From an uncultured Oscillospiraceae bacterium (GTDB taxonomy: Bacteria; Bacillota; Clostridia; Oscillospirales; JAAYXM01), in contig CAKSEF010000002.1 in assembly GCA_934446465.1 (NCBI GenBank), positions 1 to 64,000 on the forward strand: a stretch of 64,000 nucleotides of DNA, written 5' to 3'. The notes beneath the pieces are model-generated. The model did no database searches. It saw only the letters and a program-made list of their open reading frames with translations, and was not told where the DNA came from. The translations under genes and the position numbers were made by a program. This document shows, in pieces, positions 35,603 to 44,896 of the stretch; position 1 is the stretch's first letter, and each line of letters begins with the position of its first letter.

Positions 35603-37429
35603 TTATTCAACGGTAACGGATTTTGCGAGATTCCTCGGCTTGTCAACATTGCATCCGCGGTAAACGGCTATATAATAAGCGAATATCTGCATCGCAACAA
35701 CCGAAAGCGACGGCGAGAATTTCTCAAAGCAATCGGGAACAATGAAGAGATTATCGGAAACTTCTTTGAGCATCTCGGCGTTTGATTCGGACGCGATTGT
35801 GAGAACGTTCGCACCGCGCGCCTTAACCTCGCGTATATTGCTTATCATTTTTTCGGCAAGCTCGGACTGCGTAACTATCGCGACAACAAGAGTGTCATCC
35901 TGTATGAGAGCTATCGTTCCGTGCTTCAGCTCGCCTGCGGCATACGCCTCGCTCCGTATATAGGAAATTTCCTTTAGCTTAAGAGAACCCTCAAGCCCCG
36001 CCGCATAGTCAACTCCGCGGCCGAGGAAGAATATATCCTTGTGATTGTGGAACTGCGATGCAAAATATTGCAATTTCTCTACCTGAGATATTACGCTTTC
36101 TATCTTCTCGGGAAGAAGAAGCAGCTCGTTTGCAAGCGCCGCTTCGCCGTCGGCGGTTATGTAACCGCGCACGCCACTGAGCTTCACTGCGATAAGATAG
36201 AGGAGCGAAAGCTGAGTCGAATAGGCCTTTGTCGTCGCAACCGCGATTTCGGGGCCTGCCCACGTATACAGAACATAGTCCGCCTCGCGCGCAATGGTGC
36301 TTCCGACAACATTGATAATCGCAAGCGTTTTAACTCCGTGCTTTTTTGCTTCACGGAGCGCGGCGAGTGAATCCGCGGTCTCGCCCGACTGGCTGATAAT
36401 GATGCAAAGGTCATTTTCGGAGAGAATGGGGTCGCGGTAACGGAACTCAGACGCAAGGTCGCATTCCGTCGGCACTTTCGCCATGTTTTCTATTATATAT
36501 TTGCCGACCATACCCGTGTGGTATGCGGAACCGCATGCCACTATGTGAATACGTGAAAGATTCTTGAAAAAATCATACGGAATATCCGTATCAAGCGCAA
36601 TGTGCCCGTTTTCGATGCGCGGGGAAATTGTATCGCGGACGGCTTTCGGCTGCTCGTGGATTTCTTTGAGCATGAAATGCTCATATCCGCCCTTTTCCGC
36701 CGCTTCAACGTTCCAGTTAACGGTCATGCGTTCTTTCTCAATCGGTTCAAGGTCGGAATTGTAAACGGTAACCGAGTCTTTGGAGAGGCGGACGATTTCG
36801 CCGTCGTCAATCGTGTAGTAATCGCGCGTGCGGGCAAGAAATGCAGGTATATCCGACGCAATAAAGTTTTCGCCCTCGCCGAGTCCGACAATTAAGGGCG
36901 AGTCGCGGCGCGCGGCGATTATTTCGCCGGGAAGGTCCGCACACAAAACGCCAAGGGCGTAGGAACCGCGCACCTTTGATATGACTTTGCAGAGCGCTTC
37001 CATAATATCGCCCTTGTAATAGTAATTGAGAAGATGAGCAATTACCTCCGTGTCCGTCTCGGAAAGGAAGTGATACCCGCGTTTTATAAGACGTTCTTTT
37101 ATTTCGGCATAGTTTTCGATAATGCCGTTGTGAACTACCGCTATTCTTCCGTCCTCTGAGAGATGCGGGTGCGAGTTTTCGTCGGTGGGCTCGCCGTGTG
37201 TTGCCCAGCGCGTATGACCTATTCCGCAGGTAGAAGTGAGGTGTTTTGCTTCACTCAGCTTGCGTTCGAGGTCCGAAATTCTTCCGTGGGTCTTTACCAC
37301 CTTGATATCGTCATTGTCAAAAACGGCGATTCCCGCAGAGTCATATCCGCGGTATTCAAGTCGCTTAAGTCCATTAACAAGTACAGGGAGCGCATCTGCA
37401 CTTCCTGTGAAACCAACTATTCCACACAT
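35603..37429 (-). CDS. glmS: glucosamine-6-phosphate synthase
   Basis: The 608-aa enzyme makes glucosamine 6-phosphate from fructose 6-phosphate and glutamine, the entry to peptidoglycan precursors. I chose the start at 37429 so that the catalytic Cys follows Met directly (MCGIVGF). AAAGGA lies upstream. The N-terminal glutaminase domain includes GIGHTRWATHGEPTDENSHP. Two SIS domains follow (ACGSAYHTGMVGKYIIE, SQSGETADSLAALREAK, then GRGVDYAAGLEGSLKLKEIS) with the C-terminal DKPRNLAKSVTVE. It is controlled by the ribozyme upstream. Confidence 0.97.
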   Translation of the reverse strand: MCGIVGFTGSADALPVLVNGLKRLEYRGYDSAGIAVFDNDDIKVVKTHGRISDLERKLSEAKHLTSTCGIGHTRWATHGEPTDENSHPHLSEDGRIAVVHNGIIENYAEIKERLIKRGYHFLSETDTEVIAHLLNYYYKGDIMEALCKVISKVRGSYALGVLCADLPGEIIAARRDSPLIVGLGEGENFIASDIPAFLARTRDYYTIDDGEIVRLSKDSVTVYNSDLEPIEKERMTVNWNVEAAEKGGYEHFMLKEIHEQPKAVRDTISPRIENGHIALDTDIPYDFFKNLSRIHIVACGSAYHTGMVGKYIIENMAKVPTECDLASEFRYRDPILSENDLCIIISQSGETADSLAALREAKKHGVKTLAIINVVGSTIAREADYVLYTWAGPEIAVATTKAYSTQLSLLYLIAVKLSGVRGYITADGEAALANELLLLPEKIESVISQVEKLQYFASQFHNHKDIFFLGRGVDYAAGLEGSLKLKEISYIRSEAYAAGELKHGTIALIQDDTLVVAIVTQSELAEKMISNIREVKARGANVLTIASESNAEMLKEVSDNLFIVPDCFEKFSPSLSVVAMQIFAYYIAVYRGCNVDKPRNLAKSVTVE

Positions 37430-37442
37430 AATTAAAAATCCT

Positions 37443-37465
37443 TTCAAAAAAAGGGGACAAAATTC
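37443..37465 (-). terminator. terminator-like hairpin between ribozyme and glmS
   Basis: On the minus strand GGGGA-ATTTTG-TCCCC is followed by seven T residues, only 14 bp before the glmS start. A larger hairpin (GACGGCA...TGCCGTC) lies immediately before it. The position suggests an added transcription control step, or residual read-through control, inside the leader. Confidence 0.6.
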
Positions 37466-37511
37466 CCCGACGGCAAGATATGAGTAGATTTAAGATGCCG
37501 TCTCTGCCGCA

Positions 37512-37687
37512 GGCATATCCGTTGTCCCTGTCGTTGCCGACAGTATTTGTGATATGCCCCCATCGACCCGCAGCAGGATGGGTCGGGGAGTATCCGCCGA
37601 AAACTTCGATACACAAGGCAAAGCGCTTTGTGCTTCTCCCACCTCGTCAACCCGAACAGTGTCTCCGCATACATCGGGTTCTGGCGC
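37512..37687 (-). ncRNA. glmS ribozyme (glucosamine-6-phosphate riboswitch)
   Basis: The minus-strand leader contains the conserved core in order. AGCGCCAGAACC lies at the 5' end, with the expected cleavage before GCGCC between 37688 and 37687. GGGTTGACGAGGTGGGAG, GTATCGAAGTTTTCGGCGGA and TACTCCCCGACCC follow. The 3' domain forms GGCATATC/GGATATGCC enclosing CTGTCG/CGACAG. This RNA cleaves itself when glucosamine 6-phosphate binds, lowering glmS expression when product is plentiful. Confidence 0.95.
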
Positions 37688-37741
37688 TGAACATACACCG
37701 CCTAACCGATAAACATCACTTCCTTTCTCAATGCTAAAAGA

Positions 37742-37770
37742 AGTATACAACAACCCGTCGTGTTTTGCAA
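37742..37770 (-). promoter_or_regulatory. glmS promoter
   Basis: On the minus strand TTGCAA (37770-37765), a 17-bp spacer and TATACT (37747-37742) lie about 50 bp upstream of the ribozyme cleavage site. Confidence 0.75.
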
Positions 37771-37801
37771 CATAAATTTTCGTTTCGGGCGCAAATAGAT
37801 G

Positions 37802-37830
37802 TTGTGTTTTGAAAAAAATTGTAATATAAT
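37802..37830 (+). promoter_or_regulatory. promoter of lipoprotein/two-component unit
   Basis: TTGTGT (37802-37807), a 17-bp spacer and TATAAT (37825-37830) face away from the glmS promoter. Confidence 0.7.
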
Positions 37831-37890
37831 AAACGATGTATAGGAATGCGGAAAAACAATGATTTTTTATGCGGAAAGGTTTTAAAGCAC

Positions 37891-39201
37891 ATGAGAAAAA
37901 ATGCGTGTTTGCTTATGCTCATAATTATGGTATTCGCGCTTTCGGGGTGCGGCACTTTCTCGGATGATATGCTGAGAGTGCCTGAGCTTCCGTCCGCACA
38001 GACGGCCTTGTTCGATGCCGCAGGGCATATAAAGGGCGAGGGATGCGAATACTCGGCACCGCGTGCGGGAATCAACCGCCAGCCGATACAGCTTATAGAC
38101 CTTGACGGAGACGGTGAGGAAGAGGGAATCGTCTTTCTGCGCGATGTTGTGGAGACGTATAAAACGTCAATATATATATTAAAACGCTCAGGCGCGGGAT
38201 ATTCCTTATCCTCACAAATAACAGGAAAAGAAAATGAAATATATACGGTTGCTTATGCCGGACTGTCCGACACGGGATACAGAATGATTGTCGAGTGGGG
38301 CAGCGGCGAGGGTATGCACGATGTCTCCGTTTACGGCTTTGAGGGAGGGCAGATGAAACCCCTGCTGAATACAAGAATTTTGAAATATTCCGTAGCGGAC
38401 ATCGACGGAGACGGCAGGAATGAGTTCCTCGCAATATCCGAGAAGAACGGCAGGCACATCGCAGGCATGTACACATCAGACGGAGAGAAGCTCCAAAATG
38501 CGGGCGAGACCGCACTTTCTGCGGCAGACGGAAAAATACTCGGAATACGCTCGGGAAAATACTCCGGAGGCAAGACGGGCGTGTTCATTGAAAGAGAGGA
38601 TAAAGACGGTGCCGTTACAGATATTATTGACGCGTCAAACGGCACATATTCGGATATCACACCCCAAGGCATAAAAAGAAACACGACCGCACTGTGCGAC
38701 GACATAAACGGCGACGGCGTGGTCGAATATCCTATGTCTGCGGAGCCGTCGGCAAGCACGGCTTCGGCAAACGGAATGTATTCATGGCATAATTTTGCGC
38801 GCGGTGCATCTGCGGAAGCGTCTTTTTTAAGCTATCATTCATTTGCGGAAAGATGGTATTTGATTTTGCCGTCGTCATGGAACGGGGCAGTCAAATGCGA
38901 GCGCAGCGTCAGCGGAAGCGGAGAGACAGTCATTCGCTTTTATTCGCGTGAAGCGCTCGGGAATAAAGAGGATGAGGAATTTCACGCATTGCTGTTTACA
39001 GTCTATGTGCTTACGGGAGATTTGCGTGAAGAGTATGCCGCAAAGGACGGCAGGTTCGAAATAGGCCGTCGTGGAGATGCGGTGTTTGCGGCCGAAATCG
39101 GAAGCTCAAGCTACTTGGGAACCGATATAACCGAGAACTCTCTGAAGAATTCGTTCAAGCTGCGCGCGGATACGTGGCTGCAAGACGTACTTTTTGCATA
39201 G
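37891..39201 (+). CDS. lipoprotein with FG-GAP-like repeats
   Basis: This 436-aa protein is read from the ATG at 37891 behind AAAGG. An earlier start at 37846 adds 15 residues. The signal peptide ends in a lipobox (FALSGCG), so it is lipid-anchored outside the cell. Three calcium-binding-loop-like repeats of the FG-GAP/dockerin type are visible: DLDGDGEEEG, DIDGDGRNEF and DINGDGVVEY, each before beta strands. A propeller-like extracellular sensor or binding domain is likely. It is 13 bp upstream of a response regulator and histidine kinase, so it may feed a signal to them. Function not established. Confidence 0.75.
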   Translation: MRKNACLLMLIIMVFALSGCGTFSDDMLRVPELPSAQTALFDAAGHIKGEGCEYSAPRAGINRQPIQLIDLDGDGEEEGIVFLRDVVETYKTSIYILKRSGAGYSLSSQITGKENEIYTVAYAGLSDTGYRMIVEWGSGEGMHDVSVYGFEGGQMKPLLNTRILKYSVADIDGDGRNEFLAISEKNGRHIAGMYTSDGEKLQNAGETALSAADGKILGIRSGKYSGGKTGVFIEREDKDGAVTDIIDASNGTYSDITPQGIKRNTTALCDDINGDGVVEYPMSAEPSASTASANGMYSWHNFARGASAEASFLSYHSFAERWYLILPSSWNGAVKCERSVSGSGETVIRFYSREALGNKEDEEFHALLFTVYVLTGDLREEYAAKDGRFEIGRRGDAVFAAEIGSSSYLGTDITENSLKNSFKLRADTWLQDVLFA

Positions 39202-39214
39202 GAGGTAAGCTTTA

Positions 39215-39907
39215 ATGGGAAAAAAGAAGATTTTGGTGCTTGAAGACGAACCGAGCATCAGAAGCTTTGTGGTTATAAACTTAAGCCGTGCGGGCTACGA
39301 GGTGGCAGAGGCGGAAACGGGCGAGCAGGCGATTGATATACTCGAAAATGACTCGCGCATAGGAGTTGCAATTCTCGATATCATGCTCCCGGGTATAGAC
39401 GGCTTCGAGGTTTGCCGAAGAATACGCGCAGGAGGCTCGAAAATCGGAATAATAATGCTCACGTCAAGAACGCAGGAAGTAGACCGCGTTACAGGGCTTA
39501 TGACAGGTGCAGACGATTACGTTACCAAGCCGTTTTCGCCGACGGAGCTTATAGCGAGAATAGACGCTCTTTACCGCAGGCTTGACGGAGTTATAGGAGA
39601 AGATTCGGCAAGACTTGAGAGCGGACCGTTTGTTCTCAATACACGCACGAGAACACTTGAAAAAAACGGAGTGAGAATACGCCTTACTCAGGTTGAGTAT
39701 ACAATCATGAGATATTTCATAGAGAACCCCGAACGCGCAATATCGCGCGAGGATATGCTCTCGGCGGTATGGGGCAGCGACTACGCGGGCGAGTTGAAAA
39801 TTGTTGATGTAAACATACGCAGACTGCGCCTGAAAATTGAGGACGACCCCGCCTATCCCTCATTCATACAGACGGTCTGGGGATACGGATATAAGTGGAA
39901 CGCTTAA
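39215..39907 (+). CDS. OmpR/PhoB-family response regulator
   Basis: The 230-aa protein has a receiver domain (LVLEDEPSIRSFVV, phospho-acceptor Asp in VAILDIMLPGIDGFE, Lys in DDYVTKPFSP) and a winged-helix DNA-binding domain (LTQVEYTIMRYFIENPERAI, VDVNIRRLRLKIEDDP, TVWGYGYKW). AGGAGG precedes the ATG. It is phosphorylated by the kinase encoded next, whose start lies just past its stop. The target genes cannot be told. Confidence 0.95.
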   Translation: MGKKKILVLEDEPSIRSFVVINLSRAGYEVAEAETGEQAIDILENDSRIGVAILDIMLPGIDGFEVCRRIRAGGSKIGIIMLTSRTQEVDRVTGLMTGADDYVTKPFSPTELIARIDALYRRLDGVIGEDSARLESGPFVLNTRTRTLEKNGVRIRLTQVEYTIMRYFIENPERAISREDMLSAVWGSDYAGELKIVDVNIRRLRLKIEDDPAYPSFIQTVWGYGYKWNA

Positions 39908-39924
39908 AGGAGAAGCTGGAGAAC

Positions 39925-41352
39925 ATGCACGGAAAAAACGGCATTAAGCGAAGATTTGTCATTAAAAACTTAATATACATGATGCTTGTTATCGGAATTT
40001 GTATTGCGGTTTTCTCTGTGAGTGCAATGAACTACTATTACATGAGCATTAAGCAAAGCCTTGAGAGCAGTGCCGAGGTAAGTGCGGAGTTTTTCGGGCG
40101 CGGGCTTTCGTCCGACGCCGAATCATTCTATAACCTCGCAAAAAAGAACTTCGGCGGAAACTCGGCGATTCGTGATGTCGAAAGCCAGATTCTGTTTTCA
40201 AACGGGCGTGTGGTGATATCCTCACGCGGGCTTGTGGCGGGAACAAAGCCCGCAACCCCCGAAATAGACGAGGCAATGGCTCAGAAGAAGCTCGCAAGCT
40301 TCGTGGGCAAAAACCCGCTGACGGGCGAAAGAATCATGAGCGTTTCAGCACCGCTTATCTCCGGCGATGATATGGTTGTCGGCGTGGTACGCTATGTTAC
40401 AAGCCTTAAAAATGTAGACAAGCGTATAGTGATACAAACAGCGATAGCACTTCTTATCGGTGCGGTCATGGCACTCTATGTGTTCTTATCGAACAGATTT
40501 TTTGTAAAGTCGATTTTGTCTCCGCTCCAGGAAATCACCGATATAACAAAACAGATAACAAAAGGCAGTTACGGCGTAAAAATAGATAAAAAATTCGACG
40601 ATGAAATAGGAGAGCTTGCAGACTCGATAAATGAGATGTCAGCCGAAATAGCGCGCGTCGAAAAAATCAAAAACGAGTTTATATCGTCAGTTTCGCACGA
40701 GCTGCGAACTCCGCTCACGGCAATAATCGGCTGGGGCGAAACGCTTACGGCAGTCGGAATGGAAAATAAAGAAGAGGCAAGCCGCGGAGTTGAGATAATT
40801 CTGAAGGAAACACGCAGGCTGTCGAAAATGGTTGAAGAGCTCCTCGACTTTGCGAGAATGGAGAGCGGGAGGTTTACCCTGTATATAGACACCGTAAATC
40901 TGAAAGCAGAATTTGAGGAGACTCTGTTTATGTACTCCGATACCTTCAGAAAAGCGGGTATTGAGATGAAGTACGAGCAGGACGAGCTCGACGATATTAT
41001 TATAAACGGAGACCGTGAACGCCTGAAACAGGTATTTTTCAATATACTCGACAATGCCGTAAAACACGGCAAGAGCGGCGGTAAAATAGATATCCGCGTG
41101 TTCAGAGACGGAAAAACGGCAAAGATTGAAATCCGCGACTACGGAGAGGGCATATCCCCGGAGGAACTCCCGTACGTCAAAATGAAGTTTTATAAGGGAA
41201 CGTCAAAAGCTCAGGGAAGCGGAATAGGTCTTGCGGTCAGCGACGAAATAGTAAATCTTCACGGCGGTGAGCTTGAAATATCAAGCACGGTCGGAGACGG
41301 AACGTGTGTTACAATCTCGCTCCCGATTAAAGAGACCGAACAGGAAGAATAG
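39925..41352 (+). CDS. sensor histidine kinase
   Basis: The 475-aa membrane kinase is read from the ATG at 39925 after AAAGGAG. A GTG at 39895 inside the regulator gene would add 10 residues. Helix 1 is near residues 17-39, an about 125-residue extracellular sensor follows (with SPGDD-free CACHE/PAS-like strands), and helix 2 is near 170-195. A HAMP linker leads to the H-box SSVSHELRTPLTAIIGWGE, N-box QVFFNILDNAVKHG, and G-boxes IRDYGEGISPEEL and GSGIGLAVS. It pairs with the preceding OmpR-type regulator and perhaps with the lipoprotein as external sensor. Confidence 0.93.
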   Translation: MHGKNGIKRRFVIKNLIYMMLVIGICIAVFSVSAMNYYYMSIKQSLESSAEVSAEFFGRGLSSDAESFYNLAKKNFGGNSAIRDVESQILFSNGRVVISSRGLVAGTKPATPEIDEAMAQKKLASFVGKNPLTGERIMSVSAPLISGDDMVVGVVRYVTSLKNVDKRIVIQTAIALLIGAVMALYVFLSNRFFVKSILSPLQEITDITKQITKGSYGVKIDKKFDDEIGELADSINEMSAEIARVEKIKNEFISSVSHELRTPLTAIIGWGETLTAVGMENKEEASRGVEIILKETRRLSKMVEELLDFARMESGRFTLYIDTVNLKAEFEETLFMYSDTFRKAGIEMKYEQDELDDIIINGDRERLKQVFFNILDNAVKHGKSGGKIDIRVFRDGKTAKIEIRDYGEGISPEELPYVKMKFYKGTSKAQGSGIGLAVSDEIVNLHGGELEISSTVGDGTCVTISLPIKETEQEE

Positions 41353-41367
41353 AAGAAAGGCAAGGAA

Positions 41368-42303
41368 ATGAACAAGAAAAAGAAAACGTCAATCGGCGGG
41401 CAGGCTCTCATAGAGGGCATAATGATGCTCGGGCCGAACAAAAGCGCCGTGGCGGTGCGCCGTGCCGACGGCACGATAGAACTGAAAACGGAAAACATTA
41501 AGCTTCTGCGCGAAAGAAACAAGTTTTGCGCGCTTCCGTTCATACGCGGAATTGTAGGACTTTACGAATCAATGAAACGGGGAATCAAAGCGCTGAATTA
41601 CACATCGTCTGTGGCTATACAGGATACGGACGAAGAACCCGATAAGTTTGAAAAATGGCTTTCCGAAAAGTTCGGAAATGATGCGGTGGAAAAAGCAGTA
41701 ATGGGAATTGCGACCGTTTTCGGAGTGGCAATACCGATTGTCCTCTTTATATTTCTTCCCACTCTCCTCGCCGGCTTTCTCGACAGCTATATAGGCTCGG
41801 GGATATGGAGAAACCTCACCGAAGGTGCGCTTCGCGTCATTGTTTTTCTGCTGTTTATGTTCTCAATCTCGCGGATGAAAGATATGAAGCGCGTATTCTC
41901 GTACCACGGCGCGGAGCATAAGTCGATATTCTGCTACGAAGCAGGTGAGGAGCTTACGGTAGAGAACGTGAGAAGATTTCCCAAGGAGCATCCGCGGTGC
42001 GGGACGAGCTTCCTGTTTTCGGTAATGATAATAAGCGTTCTCGTGTTCTCGGTTGTGAGATGGTCGAATCCGTTCGTAAGAATGGCACTGCGCCTTGTGC
42101 TTCTGCCTGTCGTCGTCGGAATAAGCTATGAAGTAAACCGACTTGTCGGAAGGTACGACAACCCTGTTACACGGTTTTTGCGGGCACCCGGGCTTTGGTT
42201 TCAGACATTTACCACGTTTGAGCCGGACGACAGCATGATAGAAGTGGGAATCGCCGCGCTCTCCGCGGTAATTCCCGAGAATGAAAATGACGATAATTGG
42301 TAA
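41368..42303 (+). CDS. YqhQ-like DUF1385 membrane protein
   Basis: This 311-aa protein matches the DUF1385 family. The opening SIGGQALIEGIMMLGPNKSA and FSYHGAEHKSIFCYEAGEEL are its hallmark blocks. The second includes the conserved His-Gly-Ala-Glu-His. Several hydrophobic segments (around 115-140, 150-170, 210-255) make it a multi-pass protein. The His/Glu motif suggests a metal site. Its activity is undefined. It stands before prmC, an arrangement usual in Clostridia. Confidence 0.92.
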   Translation: MNKKKKTSIGGQALIEGIMMLGPNKSAVAVRRADGTIELKTENIKLLRERNKFCALPFIRGIVGLYESMKRGIKALNYTSSVAIQDTDEEPDKFEKWLSEKFGNDAVEKAVMGIATVFGVAIPIVLFIFLPTLLAGFLDSYIGSGIWRNLTEGALRVIVFLLFMFSISRMKDMKRVFSYHGAEHKSIFCYEAGEELTVENVRRFPKEHPRCGTSFLFSVMIISVLVFSVVRWSNPFVRMALRLVLLPVVVGISYEVNRLVGRYDNPVTRFLRAPGLWFQTFTTFEPDDSMIEVGIAALSAVIPENENDDNW

Positions 42304-42321
42304 GTTTGGGGTGCGGAAAGC

Positions 42322-43182
42322 TTGTTCACTACCTATAACGACGTTTACCTGGACATACGGCGGAAGCTGATATCCGCAGGCGTCTCCATGGCGGAGCTTG
42401 AGGCCTCGGAGATTATAAGATATGTAACGGGAAAGACAAAGGAAGAATTTGTACGCGATAAATATCTCCATGCGCCGAATGATATAACCGCCTCGGCCGC
42501 AAGGATGGCGCAGCGGCGTCTCTCGGGCGAACCGCTTGCGTATATACTCGGAGAATGGGAGTTTTACGGAATAACGCTCAAGGTTACGCCCGATGTGCTT
42601 ATCCCGCGCTCGGACACCGAAGCGCTCGTCGATTGCGGACTTCGTCGCGTACACGGCGAATTTCGCTTTCTCGACCTCGGCTGCGGGAGCGGGTGTGTCG
42701 GTATTGCCCTCGCTTCCATGCGCAACGGCGCGCACGGGGTTCTTGCCGATATATCGGACGGCGCACTTGCCGTTGCAAAAGAGAATGTTATCTCAACCCG
42801 TCTCGGCGGACGTATATCCTGTGTTCATGCGGATATGATGTCCGCTCCGCCAAAACAGCTCGGAAAGTTTGACCTCATAGTTTCAAACCCTCCGTATATA
42901 ACAGAAAAGGAAATGACGGAGATAGATTCGTCCGTCCGCGATTTTGAGCCGTTCTCGGCTCTTTGCGGCGGCGCCGACGGGCTTGACTTTTATCGGGCAA
43001 TCGCCAATAATTGGATGGACGCGCTGAATGACGGCGGAGTCCTTGCGCTTGAATGCGGAATATCGCAGAGCGCGGAAATTGAAAAAATACTATCGTCATC
43101 AGGCGGAAAAAATGTGCAGACAACGCGTGATACGGCGGGTACAAACAGAGTCGTGTCGTGCATTAAAGAAGAAATAAATTAA
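42322..43182 (+). CDS. prmC: release factor glutamine methyltransferase
   Basis: The 286-aa enzyme methylates the GGQ glutamine of release factors RF1 and RF2. An N-terminal helical domain ([29 protein letters not shown]) precedes the SAM-binding fold ([16 protein letters not shown]) and the catalytic NPPYI motif. The start is TTG, with GGGGTG upstream. It lies 18 bp after the DUF1385 gene and 17 bp before recA. Confidence 0.94.
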   Translation: MFTTYNDVYLDIRRKLISAGVSMAELEASEIIRYVTGKTKEEFVRDKYLHAPNDITASAARMAQRRLSGEPLAYILGEWEFYGITLKVTPDVLIPRSDTEALVDCGLRRVHGEFRFLDLGCGSGCVGIALASMRNGAHGVLADISDGALAVAKENVISTRLGGRISCVHADMMSAPPKQLGKFDLIVSNPPYITEKEMTEIDSSVRDFEPFSALCGGADGLDFYRAIANNWMDALNDGGVLALECGISQSAEIEKILSSSGGKNVQTTRDTAGTNRVVSCIKEEIN

Positions 43183-43199
43183 CAGGAGTGTATAAAGAT

Positions 43200-44279
43200 A
43201 TGGAAAAGAAAAACTCAGATACTCAAAAGGCACTTGAAACTGCAATTTCCCAAATAGAGAAGCAGTTCGGAAAAGGGTCGGTAATGCGTCTCGGCGAAAA
43301 ACGCGAGATGAACGTTTCGTGTATATCGACAGGCTCGCTCACGCTCGACCTTGCGCTCGGTATAGGCGGCGTCCCGCGCGGAAGAATAATCGAAATTTAC
43401 GGGCCCGAATCATCAGGTAAAACCACACTTGCGCTCCACGTAATCGCCGAAGCGCAGAAGAAGGGCGGAGAAGCGGCTTTCATCGATGTTGAACACGCAC
43501 TCGACCCCGTGTATGCAAGGGCGCTCGGCGTAGACATCGACAGCCTCCTGGTCTCGCAGCCGGACACAGGCGAGCAGGCGCTTGAAATCGCCGAGGCTTT
43601 GGTGAGAAGCAATGCAATAGATGTTCTCGTTGTGGACTCCGTTGCCGCACTCGTTCCGAGAGCGGAAATAGAGGGCGAAATGGGCGACGCGTTTGTCGGA
43701 CTTCAGGCGAGGCTTATGTCGCAGGCAATGCGCAAGCTTGCAGGCGCAATTTCAAAGGGAAACTGCGTTGCGATATTTATAAATCAGCTCCGAGAAAAAG
43801 TCGGGGTCGTTTACGGAAACCCCGAAGTTACCGCGGGCGGCCGCGCACTCAAGTTCTACTCGAGTGTCAGAATCGACGTAAGACGCATTGAGGGACTGAA
43901 AAACGGCTCCGAGTTCATCGGAAACCGCACACGCGCAAAGGTTGTAAAAAATAAGGTCGCACCTCCGTTCCGTGAGGCAGAATTTGATATTATGTACGGG
44001 AAAGGCATATCAAAGGTGGGAGAAATCCTCGACCTTGCAGTTAAACTCGATATAATCCAAAAGTCCGGCTCATGGTTCAATATGGGCGAGACACGCCTCG
44101 GTCAGGGACGCGACAATGCGAAGCAGTACCTTTCCGATAACCCTGAGCTCTGCGATAAAATTGAAGCGCAAATCCGCGAGAATTATGAAAACATAGCACA
44201 GCCGGCTTCGGCACAGCCATCGTCGGCAGTTGCGGCAAAGCGCGGAGTTAAAGTTGACGCCGACGAATTTGAAGGATAA
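43200..44279 (+). CDS. recA: recombinase RecA
   Basis: The 359-aa protein is the homologous recombination ATPase and SOS coprotease. I use the ATG at 43200 with AGGAG 11 nt upstream, because the GTG at 43188 lies inside that site. Walker A is GPESSGKTT (residues 68-76). [20 protein letters not shown], the Walker B/L1 region, and [19 protein letters not shown], the L2 region, are intact. A Ser/Ala-rich tail ends DADEFEG. recX overlaps its stop. Confidence 0.98.
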   Translation: MEKKNSDTQKALETAISQIEKQFGKGSVMRLGEKREMNVSCISTGSLTLDLALGIGGVPRGRIIEIYGPESSGKTTLALHVIAEAQKKGGEAAFIDVEHALDPVYARALGVDIDSLLVSQPDTGEQALEIAEALVRSNAIDVLVVDSVAALVPRAEIEGEMGDAFVGLQARLMSQAMRKLAGAISKGNCVAIFINQLREKVGVVYGNPEVTAGGRALKFYSSVRIDVRRIEGLKNGSEFIGNRTRAKVVKNKVAPPFREAEFDIMYGKGISKVGEILDLAVKLDIIQKSGSWFNMGETRLGQGRDNAKQYLSDNPELCDKIEAQIRENYENIAQPASAQPSSAVAAKRGVKVDADEFEG

Positions 44280-44896
44280 TGAGAATCCAAAGAATCAGTG
44301 TCGGCAAGCGCGATAAGAACAAGCTCATTCTGCATTTTGAGGACGGAACATCAATCCCGGCTTCGGCGGATGATGCGTATATGCTGAAAGCGGGAAGTGA
44401 TATTTCCGAAGAAGAGGTATCGGCACTGCATAAAAAGTATACGGACAGACGCGCGAGAGCGAGCGCGGCGCGCACGCTTTCGCACCACTCTGTTTCAAGA
44501 GCACAGCTTTCCGATAAGCTGAAGGAAAGAGGATACTCCGAAAAAGACGCAGAGGAAACGGCGGATTGGTTCGTTGAAAAAGGACTTGTCGATGATGAAC
44601 GTTACGCCGTAATGTGTGCGGAGTACTATAAAAAGCGCGGATACGGGATTCTCAAAATACGGGAGGAACTCCGCCGACGCGGTATTTCTAAGGAATTGTC
44701 GGAAGAAACTGTCGCTCGTCTCGGCGGATTTACCGATGAGATTGTTCCGCTTATAAAAAAGAAACTGAAATCATACTCGCCCGACCACGCGGAAAAGCAG
44801 AAGATAACATCGTATCTTCTGCGGCGCGGATATAAATATGACGAGATACGCTCTGCATTTTCGGAGCTTGAATTTGATACGGAGGATATGTTTTAA
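44279..44896 (+). CDS. recX: RecX-family regulator of RecA
   Basis: The 205-aa protein is made of tandem three-helix RecX repeats (HHSVSRAQLSDKLKERGYSE, DDERYAVMCAEYYKKRGYGI, KITSYLLRRGYKYDEIRSAF). RecX binds RecA filaments and limits their activity. Its ATG overlaps the recA stop by one base, so it is translationally coupled, and its stop abuts the rimO start. Confidence 0.9.
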   Translation: MRIQRISVGKRDKNKLILHFEDGTSIPASADDAYMLKAGSDISEEEVSALHKKYTDRRARASAARTLSHHSVSRAQLSDKLKERGYSEKDAEETADWFVEKGLVDDERYAVMCAEYYKKRGYGILKIREELRRRGISKELSEETVARLGGFTDEIVPLIKKKLKSYSPDHAEKQKITSYLLRRGYKYDEIRSAFSELEFDTEDMF

